From: Clostridium pasteurianum BC1
Lineage (GTDB): Bacteria > Bacillota > Clostridia > Clostridiales > Clostridiaceae
Length of the DNA stretch: 64,000 nt
Direction: 5' to 3'
Assembly: GCF_000389635.1 (NCBI RefSeq)
Contig: NC_021182.1
Location: 3,348,001-3,412,000, forward strand
The notes under the pieces were generated by a model, which made no database searches, was not told the origin of the DNA, and was given only the letters and a program-made list of their open reading frames with translations. The first letter of the stretch is position 1; each line of letters opens with the position of its first letter. Of this stretch, positions 33,421-41,708 are shown piece by piece. Position numbers and translations under genes: made by a program.

Positions 33421-33555
33421 TACGAGTATTGCTCCTAAGATTGCAAGAATTGCAATGACAGCTATGACTTCTATAAGGGTAAAACCTTTCTTTTTTGTTT
33501 TAACTTTAATATTTTTTGTTGTTAAATCCTTCAATTTTAAATTTTCCATCCTCAT
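33385..33555 (-). pseudogene. Type IV prepilin truncated by prophage insertion
   Basis: Reading from ATG 33555 (ribosome site AAGGAG) gives 56 residues: a basic leader, the prepilin peptidase site KKKG then FTLIEVIAVIAILAILGAIL, then VPNV and a short unrelated tail to a stop at 33385. Real pilins of this type have ~120-150 residues, as the pilA at 39985-40422 shows. The break falls right where the prophage begins, so the rest of the gene should lie at the far prophage end, left of the window. The remnant cannot form a pilin but could still be processed and sit in the membrane. Confidence 0.85.
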
Positions 33556-33663
33556 CTCTTCTCCTTCATATATTTTGTATTTTATACCTTGATTATGGAC
33601 AGAAATTAAATATATATACCTATTTGGTTAAATAAATTTTTAATTTTTTTAAGTTATCTGTAA

Positions 33664-33692
33664 CAAAAAAAGATAGCTATTTCTAACTATCT
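33664..33692 (-). terminator. Terminator after the coiled-coil gene
   Basis: Minus-strand stem AGATAG/CTATCT around TTAGAAATAG, followed by TTTTTTT. It separates the gene ending at 33771 from the truncated pilin. Confidence 0.8.
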
Positions 33693-33770
33693 CACTATAT
33701 ATTAAATTAAAATTCTCATATTTTCCATAACAATTTTATATTGGCTTTTATTGTGTTATATATTATAATA

Positions 33771-34103
33771 CTAATTTATTGCTCTGATTTGCTCTATAAC
33801 TGTTTCGTGATCTTCTACTTTTTCAGTTAATTTTGTAAGCTTACCCTGCATATCTGCAAGCACATATGTAGCCTTTTCCTGTTCAGCCCTTGTTACTTTC
33901 ACATTTTCCTCTAAAGACCTGAAAAGCAAATACATCTCATCCTGCCTTTTCCCCATGCTTTCTTGCCTTGTTTCCATGACATCAAATCTTGTTTCCATAC
34001 TTTCTTGCCTTGTTTCCATGCTTTCAAATCTTGTTTCCAAGCCATCAAGCTTTTTTAATATCAATTCAAACATCTGTCTTGTTTCTTTATCCAAAATTAT
34101 CAC
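33771..34103 (-). CDS. Coiled-coil protein with tandem METRQES/METRFD repeats
   Basis: 110 residues. After a short helix (ETRQMFELILKKLDGLETRF) come seven-residue repeats of the type ESMETRQ/ESMETRF/DVMETRQ/ESMGKRQ (about 26-55), then a second coiled coil (VKVTRAEQEKATYVLADMQG). A pure coiled-coil protein without known catalytic residues. Similar small clostridial proteins exist, but the function is unknown. A decayed copy of part of this gene lies at 35262-35335. Confidence 0.7.
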   Translation of the reverse strand: MIILDKETRQMFELILKKLDGLETRFESMETRQESMETRFDVMETRQESMGKRQDEMYLLFRSLEENVKVTRAEQEKATYVLADMQGKLTKLTEKVEDHETVIEQIRAIN

Positions 34104-34173
34104 CGCCTACTAAAATATTTTTATTATAGCATATATAATTTTGCATTACTATTTCAAAATTATGGTAAAATTT

Positions 34174-34830
34174 TCATTCCTCATGTACTATATATTTCTT
34201 CCAATTAGTCAATATATAGAAGAGACTTACTACATCCTGTTCATTATAAAGGAGTATTTTATCTTTTTTCTCCTCAGGCATTCTGGAAAAATAATCTTTA
34301 TCCTTTATAATTTTACTTATGGTCTTTGCTAGATTAGAACCACTTATCACTGCACTTTCTCTCTCTATTTCAAAGATTTTTTCTAAATTTTTAAGTCCAA
34401 TTCCCTCTTTTTTCTCTTTTTCATACTGCTTTTGTAAATCTATATGAATAAACTCTGAATCTATATCAAAATATATATTTCTTTCTTTGAATAAATATCT
34501 TAATACTGTAAAATCATTATTTCCAGAGAAAGTGACTATATACTTCTTTTCATAACTGTTTTTATATTTTATAAAATATTCTTCTATCTTAGAGATAATT
34601 TCTTCAGAATCTTTTTTATCCTCTATCATATATTGTGTTACAAATAATTCTCTTTTATCATCATCATAATAGGAGCAGCCAAAAACTCCTATACATATAG
34701 GCTTTTTATATACATAGTGCTCCAAATCAAAAAACAGAGAATTTTTATATAGTTCATTCTTATCTTCAATGCTTAGTACTAAACTCTTATCAATTTGTTC
34801 AACCTTTATGGTATTATTTCTTATAATCAC
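34174..34830 (-). CDS. YprB-like RNase H-fold exonuclease domain protein
   Basis: 218 residues. LFFDLEHYVYKKPICIGVFG carries the first DxE of a DEDD exonuclease; TFSGNNDFTVLRYLF the second Asp; KDKILLYNEQDVVSLFYIL the last Asp with the preceding Asn-Glu-Gln. This matches the ribonuclease H-like fold of YprB proteins. A shortened paralogue lies at 43785-44141, and a fuller one at 48801. Role in RNA or DNA processing unknown. Its upstream region (34960-35110) contains a non-coding block repeated at 46.3 kb. Confidence 0.75.
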   Translation of the reverse strand: MIIRNNTIKVEQIDKSLVLSIEDKNELYKNSLFFDLEHYVYKKPICIGVFGCSYYDDDKRELFVTQYMIEDKKDSEEIISKIEEYFIKYKNSYEKKYIVTFSGNNDFTVLRYLFKERNIYFDIDSEFIHIDLQKQYEKEKKEGIGLKNLEKIFEIERESAVISGSNLAKTISKIIKDKDYFSRMPEEKKDKILLYNEQDVVSLFYILTNWKKYIVHEE

Positions 34831-34959
34831 GATATATCACTCTTTCTAAAACGAAAACTTACGCTGTTCATTATTATTTCTATTATTATTATATCCTAAT
34901 GTAGAACTAATACAAATAGCGTAATGAAAAAGATTTATAAATAGTAATTGTAAATCTTT

Positions 34960-35110
34960 TCATAATCACAAATATACGATATCACATTTTTACATATACT
35001 TACGCAATTTAATTAATTTACATTACTAAAAAGCTATTAGGAATAACTATGAAAACTCAAGTTTCCTAGAATATTATTGAGCTATTTACAGTTGAACATT
35101 ATATTACTAA
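34960..35110. repeat. Non-coding block R1, repeated near 46.3 kb
   Basis: A 25-base identical core (35015-35039, equal to 46336-46360) continues as similar sequence: CTATG(A/G)AAACTCAA and TATTATT(G/A)AGCTATTT in both copies. Same orientation, 11.3 kb apart, bracketing the pilus genes. It might be a duplicated upstream region or a small degenerate repeat family. Confidence 0.6.
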
Positions 35111-35261
35111 GCTTTAAAGTAATTAATAAGTATTACTATTTCAGTTCAATTCAATATAACAATAAAAACATATCTTTTCTAACTTTTTAATTTATTATTT
35201 ATATTTGTATTCTTACAAAATCTTTACAGCGCTATGCAAGTAAATATGTCATATCTTCTCG

Positions 35262-35335
35262 TTAACTCCTTGTTACTTTCACATTTTCTTCCATAGATCT
35301 ACTTATTAAGTACATCTCATCTTGTCTTTCTTTCA
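35262..35335 (-). pseudogene. Decayed partial copy of the coiled-coil gene
   Basis: The stretch resembles 33885-33956 base for base over most of its length (shared TTGTTACTTTCACATTTTC, then TACATCTCATC). It has no start, is very short and lies just beyond the pilus operon. It is a relic of a duplicated copy. Confidence 0.65.
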
Positions 35336-35360
35336 CATCTATATTGCTTGGTACTAAGCC

Positions 35361-36539
35361 TTAACGCCAAGTTACATCAGCAGTAATATTTTCTCCAATA
35401 ATTTTTTTAATTGTTGCATCATCATTACTATTAAAATTATTTCCATATACATAACTAACAGTATTTGCTCCTTGAACATTTAAATTATTTCCTATAAAGC
35501 AAATATTAATATCACTTTGACCATTGTTTCCATTGCTTCCAGATTGTATATTGCAATTATTTAGATTAATAGTACCAGTACAATACACAATCAAGTTATT
35601 TAAATAAGTATTTGCATGAATGGTGTCTATATTATCAAGGGTTATATCTCCATTAATTATTATTACACGAACTTTATCTTTATTTGTTACTAATCCTTGA
35701 ATAAATGCATTATTGGGGCTTGTCAGATTTGAATTGTTTATTGAATTAGCAACACTTGTACTTGATACATAATACTGCACATTAGTATTAGGATAGGTTA
35801 TCCACTCATCATTGTTACTACTAGATTTGATTCCTGGTAAAGTACAATCAGAAACAGGAAAAACAAAAAAACTATTTGATATTGCTTTAATACCACTATT
35901 GCCACCATTATTTTTACTAAAGGAATAATCAGTATTATTAAAATTATTTTGATATTGCCCAATATTTAAAAACAAAAATTTTTCATCATAAGTCTTTTTA
36001 TCATTACCTGGTTTAACAAGAAAATTCAAATTATTATCAGAATTTGAATTAGTGGTTACATTGAAAATCATAAATTTTCGTTTTGTGGAGAATAGAGGAG
36101 ATAATATATTATGGCTGTCACTTCCACTATTTAAATCGTTAACTTGAATTATATGATATAATGTTTTTGTAATGTTTCCATTTGTAGCAGTTGAAACTAT
36201 TCTGTATGAAGAAGTATCAATATAAAGTGTGCTAACCCATATACTTCCATCTTGAGATTTTAAGCTTTTGTTATCAGTTATTGTTTTTAGTTTACTGTTC
36301 AAATTTGTAATATAACTATCAATATTGCTTGCATTCGTATAATTTGCAAAATAATTAGCCCATGCCACTTCTATTCCCGATTCTGCAATATAATTCACCC
36401 TGTTTACTGTATCAGTTGAAATCTGTACTTTGTGAGTGCTGGTATTCACTATTACAAGAGATGTCACAAATACTAATATTAAGGCAACTACAGCCAGCAT
36501 TAATATAAGTACCGACCCTTTTTTTCTATTTGAATTCAT
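35361..36539 (-). CDS. PilX-like minor pilin / pilus tip protein
   Basis: 392 residues. NSNRKKGSVLILMLAVVALI is a prepilin-like leader with a hydrophobic helix, and YIAESGIEVAWANYF is the PilX-type Glu-containing segment. The rest is a large Asn/Ser/Thr-rich beta region, likely a right-handed beta-helix near the end (CTGTINLNNCNIQSGSNGNN). It is the last gene of the pilus operon, two bases from the previous one. The large C-terminal domain suggests an exposed tip or adhesin. Confidence 0.72.
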   Translation of the reverse strand: MNSNRKKGSVLILMLAVVALILVFVTSLVIVNTSTHKVQISTDTVNRVNYIAESGIEVAWANYFANYTNASNIDSYITNLNSKLKTITDNKSLKSQDGSIWVSTLYIDTSSYRIVSTATNGNITKTLYHIIQVNDLNSGSDSHNILSPLFSTKRKFMIFNVTTNSNSDNNLNFLVKPGNDKKTYDEKFLFLNIGQYQNNFNNTDYSFSKNNGGNSGIKAISNSFFVFPVSDCTLPGIKSSSNNDEWITYPNTNVQYYVSSTSVANSINNSNLTSPNNAFIQGLVTNKDKVRVIIINGDITLDNIDTIHANTYLNNLIVYCTGTINLNNCNIQSGSNGNNGQSDINICFIGNNLNVQGANTVSYVYGNNFNSNDDATIKKIIGENITADVTWR

Positions 36540-36541
36540 AG

Positions 36542-37027
36542 TTACTGCACCTCCATTTCAATACTTCTTAAGGAAACTTCAGTATAAAAATGTTTTCCTG
36601 TTATATTTACATCTATTTCATAAATATTATTTTGGGTTATAGTTATATCATCCACATTACCGGAAATCATTGTATAATTTGTACTATTTACATATTTGAA
36701 GAGTCTTCTGTTATTTATAACATAGGTATATTCACCATTATTTACACTTACAATCTGTGTGCATTGGCCTAATCCGTCAAATGTATTTTGTTGTTTCATT
36801 ATATTTATATTTTCTTTAGAATATGAAGCCAATTGTATGCTGTCACTTATACTACTCAAACACAATCTTGCCGAATTCTGCACATCATTTCTTACCATCT
36901 CGTTACTGTATATCCTTGTCTGTGTAGTAAAAATCTCAAATATAATTCCATATGCAATAGTAAGTATGGCCATTACAGCAATTAGTTCTATAAGTGAACA
37001 GCCCTTTCTTTTAATCTGATTTTTCAT
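36542..37027 (-). CDS. PilW/ComGF-like minor prepilin
   Basis: 161 residues from the ATG directly after the previous stop. QIKRKG then CSLIELIAVMAILTIAYGII is a class III prepilin leader with Cys at +1 and the conserved Glu at +5. The globular part is beta-rich (YTYVINNRRLFKYVNSTNY). Priming minor pilin of the cluster. An upstream ATG at 37045 would overlap the previous gene. Confidence 0.8.
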   Translation of the reverse strand: MKNQIKRKGCSLIELIAVMAILTIAYGIIFEIFTTQTRIYSNEMVRNDVQNSARLCLSSISDSIQLASYSKENINIMKQQNTFDGLGQCTQIVSVNNGEYTYVINNRRLFKYVNSTNYTMISGNVDDITITQNNIYEIDVNITGKHFYTEVSLRSIEMEVQ

Positions 37028-37028
37028 A

Positions 37029-37499
37029 TCAATCACTACTTTCATAAATATCTCTAACAGATTGACTTTGTGCTCCCTTGTCTAGTCTCCATACACGCAC
37101 ATAAATATGATAAAAATCTACATTAAGATTGGTAGTTTTACTAATATCTATTAAAACACCAAACTTCATTCCCTGCATAGAAGGATAGGCAGTGTTATTT
37201 ACACTTCCAGAAATGTTTGTCATACTATTTCCCGTATTAAATAAATTCTGTATGTCGTCTACTGTATTAAAATATTTAAAAGCTGACACCTCAGTATTTG
37301 CATTTATATTTATAGCACTATACCTCAGAGCTATATAATTTTCCGTAATAGCCTTAGCGTACTGTGATGTATCCTGCTTAATATCGTTCATCTGACTTAT
37401 ATTTAAGGATGTAGAAAAAGCCATTGAAATAGCTAAAATCGTAATAGAAAATATAGCTATAGACGCAACCACTTCAACTAAAGTAAAACCTTTTTTCAT
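37029..37499 (-). CDS. PilV/ComGD-like minor prepilin
   Basis: 156 residues. MKKG then FTLVEVVASIAIFSITILAI is a short leader with the Glu at +5. The C-terminal part is beta-rich with VDFYHIYVRVWRLDKG. Ends next to the PilW-like start, so the minor pilins are coupled. Confidence 0.82.
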   Translation of the reverse strand: MKKGFTLVEVVASIAIFSITILAISMAFSTSLNISQMNDIKQDTSQYAKAITENYIALRYSAININANTEVSAFKYFNTVDDIQNLFNTGNSMTNISGSVNNTAYPSMQGMKFGVLIDISKTTNLNVDFYHIYVRVWRLDKGAQSQSVRDIYESSD

Positions 37500-37549
37500 A
37501 CTCTACTACACCACCTAACATAAAATATTTATGAATAGCAATAGAATTC

Positions 37550-38266
37550 TTATTTAAAAGGATTATCCTTTCCATAATTCCCTTTATTAAAATCATACTC
37601 CACCTTATCTTTTTCCGAAGTAACAATATAAAAATAATCTAACATAATAGTTGCAGTAATACTATTTGAGCCTGAATTTGAACTTCCGCTAGTACCTTGC
37701 GAACTTAAATTGATACTATTTATTACTGAGAGTCTCTCATCCTTTTCTATGGAAGAAATAAAATTTACTATCCCATCATAATCTCCAGTTACACTTAGAT
37801 TGACAGGTATACTTAAAAGACTTCCTGGCTTTGCAGTAACCGTATTACTTGAACTATTTGTATTATTCTGTGGTGAATTATTAGTATTATTACTTGACGT
37901 ATTTGAAGAAGTTTGACTATAAGCAGTGGGCTGAGATAAATTAATATTACTTATACTTACTTTATTACTATCAGCTATAGCTTTTAACTTATATGCAATT
38001 TCAGGATTTCTTTCAAAATTAGGTAAGGCCATAGAATTCTGATTATTCTTTTCCCTTAAAGCATGTAACTCATTACTAAGTTTTTTATTGTCAGTTTTCA
38101 TTACATTTATATTTTTCAATTGTGTATTATAGGCATCCACTTTAGATTTTTCAACTTTTATCTTATTCATTACAGGTGATAGAAAAAAACTATAATATAC
38201 ATATATAACAGCTAAGATTCCAATTGCTATTATTAAATATTTTTCTCGATTACTTAAATTACTCAC
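37550..38266 (-). CDS. pilO: Pilus assembly protein PilO
   Basis: 238 residues. A cytoplasmic N-tip, a membrane helix (KYLIIAIGILAVIYVYYSFF), a periplasmic-side coiled coil, a Ser/Asn-rich linker (about 122-142), and a ferredoxin-like domain ending in TATIMLDYFYIV. It partners PilN in the alignment complex. Placed right after pilN. Confidence 0.85.
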   Translation of the reverse strand: MSNLSNREKYLIIAIGILAVIYVYYSFFLSPVMNKIKVEKSKVDAYNTQLKNINVMKTDNKKLSNELHALREKNNQNSMALPNFERNPEIAYKLKAIADSNKVSISNINLSQPTAYSQTSSNTSSNNTNNSPQNNTNSSSNTVTAKPGSLLSIPVNLSVTGDYDGIVNFISSIEKDERLSVINSINLSSQGTSGSSNSGSNSITATIMLDYFYIVTSEKDKVEYDFNKGNYGKDNPFK

Positions 38267-38281
38267 TTACTCCACCACCTA

Positions 38282-38812
38282 TCAATTAATAACTATAGTA
38301 AAATTATAACTTGAACCGCCAACCTGATTACTAGAAGAAGTTATACTATTTATTCTAGAATTTTTATAGTTATCTGTAAGCTGTAAATTTGCAGCAAATT
38401 CACTTATGGAATTATAATTATTAGTAGTTCCATTTATAGTAATCACTTTACTATTATAAGTTAATGTAACAATAGTTAAATCACTAGGTATAAGCTTTTG
38501 TATACCTCTAAGCTTATCACTGAATAAAATTTTCCCTTTGGATATACTATTTATTTTCTCCGTATATGTCCTATAGCTATTTATTTCATCAGTTAAATTT
38601 CCCTTTTCAGCACTAACACTACTATTAGCATCTATTTTTAATTTCAGCTGATTTCCTTCTGATTTATAATAATTGAGAATGAAATTTGGTATATAAAGCA
38701 TAACAAATATAATAAAAACAGCAATAATTCCATATAAACCTGCTTTATAGACAGATATTTCTTTATCTCTCTTCTCTTTAATTTCATAGGGAATTAAATT
38801 CAACTCTTTCAT
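38282..38812 (-). CDS. pilN: Pilus assembly protein PilN
   Basis: 176 residues. MKELNLIPYEIKEKRDKEIS is the conserved tip by which PilN binds PilM, followed by a membrane helix (GIIAVFIIFVMLYIPNFIL), a coiled coil, and SDLTIVTLTYNSKVITINGT in a ferredoxin-like domain. Three bases from pilM. Confidence 0.9.
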   Translation of the reverse strand: MKELNLIPYEIKEKRDKEISVYKAGLYGIIAVFIIFVMLYIPNFILNYYKSEGNQLKLKIDANSSVSAEKGNLTDEINSYRTYTEKINSISKGKILFSDKLRGIQKLIPSDLTIVTLTYNSKVITINGTTNNYNSISEFAANLQLTDNYKNSRINSITSSSNQVGGSSYNFTIVIN

Positions 38813-38815
38813 ATT

Positions 38816-39844
38816 TTACTCCTTTCTAAGCAAAAGCCCAAAAGTACTTACAAAGGATTTAAAATCAACTTCCTTTGAGAATTTAGCATTAAGCTTTATT
38901 ATTTCAGGAGAATCTGCAATAGTAGTTTTAATAGAAAAATAATTACTGGTGAACCTGTCTATACCCTTAATTTTACATCCACTGCCAATTATAAAAATTT
39001 CATCAATACTTTTCTTGGTGTTATTACTAGTATAAAATTGAATTACTTTTGCAAAGGTAGAGTATACATTTTCAAATAGAGTTTCTATTCTCTTTTCAGT
39101 TTCATCATCATTATTTAAACTATTTATGTCGTATTTATCATCAATATAAGTAAAAGCTTCTTCTATGTCAATGCCATTTTTTCTTGATATTTCTCTGACA
39201 ATATTATTCAATCCAAATGGTACTACTCTCTCTATAAAAAATTTACCTTTTTCAAGTATAATTATACTTGTATTTTCATAGCCAATATCAATAACCGCAA
39301 TACTTTCCATTTCTTTAGAAGTTATACCAAAGTTCTGGAATGCTCGTACAATACAGTTTGATAATACATCTACTGAAATCAATTTCATATTTAATGTTTT
39401 AGAAAGCTCCACCAATTGATCAACTTTATCTCTAGGTGCAGCTGCCACTAAAAGCTTGTATACTTTTTTATCCTCTGACATTACAGTATCTACTTTTTCA
39501 AAATCTATATAGTGATTTGAACCCTCTTCTCTAAGGTATTGATTCATTTCCCAATCCACAGACTTTTTTATCTCTTTATCTTTCATTATTGGAGTCTCAA
39601 TTTGTCTTATGACAATATCCTGACCATTAATGGCAAAGGAAATTCTCTTTACATTTATATTATTTTTATTTATAAATTTTCTTAAAGCTAGAGCCACAAC
39701 ATCTAAATTTACCATTTTACCGTTTACTATGCTTTCCGCTGGAGTTTTTATGCTTTCACATAATTTAATATTTGATTTGTTGCCTACTATTATTTTTATA
39801 ATACTATCACCAATATTTACAGCCATTATATCTTTTGAAAACAT
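38816..39844 (-). CDS. pilM: Pilus assembly protein PilM (actin-like)
   Basis: 342 residues. An actin-fold ATPase: phosphate-1 MAVNIGDSIIKIIVGNKS, AVIDIGYENTSIIILEKG for phosphate-2, and IIGSGCKIKGIDRFTSNYF in the adenosine site. It links the cytoplasmic side of PilN to the assembly ATPase. Confidence 0.9.
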   Translation of the reverse strand: MFSKDIMAVNIGDSIIKIIVGNKSNIKLCESIKTPAESIVNGKMVNLDVVALALRKFINKNNINVKRISFAINGQDIVIRQIETPIMKDKEIKKSVDWEMNQYLREEGSNHYIDFEKVDTVMSEDKKVYKLLVAAAPRDKVDQLVELSKTLNMKLISVDVLSNCIVRAFQNFGITSKEMESIAVIDIGYENTSIIILEKGKFFIERVVPFGLNNIVREISRKNGIDIEEAFTYIDDKYDINSLNNDDETEKRIETLFENVYSTFAKVIQFYTSNNTKKSIDEIFIIGSGCKIKGIDRFTSNYFSIKTTIADSPEIIKLNAKFSKEVDFKSFVSTFGLLLRKE

Positions 39845-39932
39845 AATATCACCTTTTTATTACATATATTATAATTAAATATTTATTTTATAAAAGTAAA
39901 TCTCTATAGACTTTATATAATTTTTAAAGTTC

Positions 39933-39958
39933 ACTCGGAGAAATGAAATTCTCCGAGT
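39933..39958 (-). promoter_or_regulatory. Stem-loop between pilA and pilM
   Basis: Perfect ten-base stem ACTCGGAGAA/TTCTCCGAGT with loop TTTCAT in minus sense, but no proper T-run after it. Likely a partial terminator or RNA stabiliser that lets pilA be made at higher level than the genes behind it. Confidence 0.6.
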
Positions 39959-39984
39959 AATATCTTTAAAATAAGTATACCAAG

Positions 39985-40422
39985 CTAATGAGTTGTTGTA
40001 ATGTACGTCTTTAAATTAGAATAATTAGGGCCTATTGCACTTAATTCAGTGGAATCAGTTGGAAAATTACTTAAATAAGTCTTTCCGCTAACAGTAGTAG
40101 TTAATATACTTTTTAAATCATTAGTCGCAGTAGAATCAGAGTCAGTTAAAGGAGTATCATCAGGTATAGTATTTCCAGTTTCCGTTTGATAAAGTTCAGC
40201 GGCTTGAGCAATTGTTTTCGCATCTGCCAAACGTTTTGCATTATTTGCACTAGTTGTATAATTAGCAACTCTAGGCACAATAATAGCAGCCAATATTGCA
40301 AGTATTGCAATAACCGCAATAAGTTCTACCAATGTGAAGCCTTTCTTTTTCTTTTTTATTAATGATTCCTTTGTTGTGTTTACGCCTATGTTGTTTGAAT
40401 TTAATACTAATTCATTTTTCAT
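39985..40422 (-). CDS. pilA: Major type IV pilin PilA
   Basis: 145 residues from the ATG at 40422, which has GGAGG six to eight bases before it; an upstream in-frame ATG (40437) lacks this. Long leader LVLNSNNIGVNTTKESLIKK, cleavage after KKKKKG, then FTLVELIAVIAILAILAAII with Glu+5. The globular part is short, with one D-rich loop (DDTPLTDSDSTATND). The intact counterpart of the truncated pilin at 33385. Confidence 0.92.
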   Translation of the reverse strand: MKNELVLNSNNIGVNTTKESLIKKKKKGFTLVELIAVIAILAILAAIIVPRVANYTTSANNAKRLADAKTIAQAAELYQTETGNTIPDDTPLTDSDSTATNDLKSILTTTVSGKTYLSNFPTDSTELSAIGPNYSNLKTYITTTH

Positions 40423-40460
40423 TAAAAACACCTCCATGATAATTTTTATGTAAAATCACC

Positions 40461-41666
40461 CTATCCCATGGCATTGTAAATATCGAATATAGGTAATATT
40501 ACGGATATTATTATAAAACCAACTACTGCTGCAAGTACTATAATTATCAGTGGTTCCACCATTACAGCAATTTGTGCTGTGGCTGAATCCACTTCTCCAT
40601 CATAAAATTCTGCGGTTTTATCAAGGACATAATCCAGTGTACCTGAATCCTCTCCTATTTTAATCATTTGTGATAGCATCAGTGGAAAGACATTGCTTGT
40701 TTTCAGACTTTCTCCAAGGCTTTCACCTTTTTTTATATCTTCTTCTAAAAGATCCAGCACATTCTTTATTACCACATTTCCGACAACCTCTTTACTTATA
40801 TCAATGCTCTCCAGTACAGATAAGCCGCTGGTAACTAGTATTCCAAAGGTTCTTGCAAATCTTGCAGTAACTATTTTTTGATATATACTTCCAAACATAG
40901 GTACCTTCATCTTAAAGGTATCCAGTGCAATAGTACCTTTTTTTGTCTTTAATAAACTATTTGCTATGATTATAATTGCAATTACAATCAAAATAATCAA
41001 TATATAATAATGTTGTATTATGCTGCTGCTTCCCATAACTATTCTCGTCGGTAAAGGCAATTCTTTTGCCCCTAAACTATCAAGCATTACAACAAATTTT
41101 GGTAGTACAAAAGTTACTAACATTACTACAACTAAAAATGCGAATACACTTACTATAATAGGATAGGTTACTGCACTTTTTATTTTTTGTCTTAGCCTGT
41201 ACTCTTTGTCATAGTAACCTGCCATTCTGTTCATTATGCTGTCAAGGGTTCCACTAGCCTCTCCTACAGATATCATGCTTATAAACATTTTAGGAAAATC
41301 CTTATATTTTCCCATGGATTCGGAAAGACTGTTGCCCTTTTGGACTTCTTCAAAAACTTCAGACAATATTCTCTTTAATTTCTTATTTTCAGATTGTTCT
41401 TTAAGTATTTCTATAGCTCTCAAAATAGTAATACCCGCTTCCAAAACTACTGCAAATTGTCTGGCGAATATGGCTATGTCTTTCATTGGAACCTTTTGAT
41501 ATTCAGATAAATTTACATTGAAACCTTCTTTGTATTCTGCAATTTTTATAGGATAATAATCTTTACGTCTTAATATTTCAATTATTGCTTCTTCACCTAC
41601 TGCATCAATTTTTCCCTTTATTATGTTTCCCTTAGTTGTTTTTGCTTCATACTGAAATGTAGGCAT
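40461..41666 (-). CDS. pilC: Inner-membrane platform protein PilC (GspF family)
   Basis: 401 residues. Two GspF repeats (FARQFAVVLEAGITILRAIE; ARFARTFGILVTSGLSVLES), each with a cytoplasmic helix bundle, and three membrane segments near 170-190, 215-235 and 375-395. It anchors PilB to the pilus base. Start has GGGGGTGG ahead. Confidence 0.93.
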   Translation of the reverse strand: MPTFQYEAKTTKGNIIKGKIDAVGEEAIIEILRRKDYYPIKIAEYKEGFNVNLSEYQKVPMKDIAIFARQFAVVLEAGITILRAIEILKEQSENKKLKRILSEVFEEVQKGNSLSESMGKYKDFPKMFISMISVGEASGTLDSIMNRMAGYYDKEYRLRQKIKSAVTYPIIVSVFAFLVVVMLVTFVLPKFVVMLDSLGAKELPLPTRIVMGSSSIIQHYYILIILIVIAIIIIANSLLKTKKGTIALDTFKMKVPMFGSIYQKIVTARFARTFGILVTSGLSVLESIDISKEVVGNVVIKNVLDLLEEDIKKGESLGESLKTSNVFPLMLSQMIKIGEDSGTLDYVLDKTAEFYDGEVDSATAQIAVMVEPLIIIVLAAVVGFIIISVILPIFDIYNAMG

Positions 41667-41708
41667 TAACTATCCACCCCCTTCTTGTGAATAGATTTAT
41701 TAAAGCTT

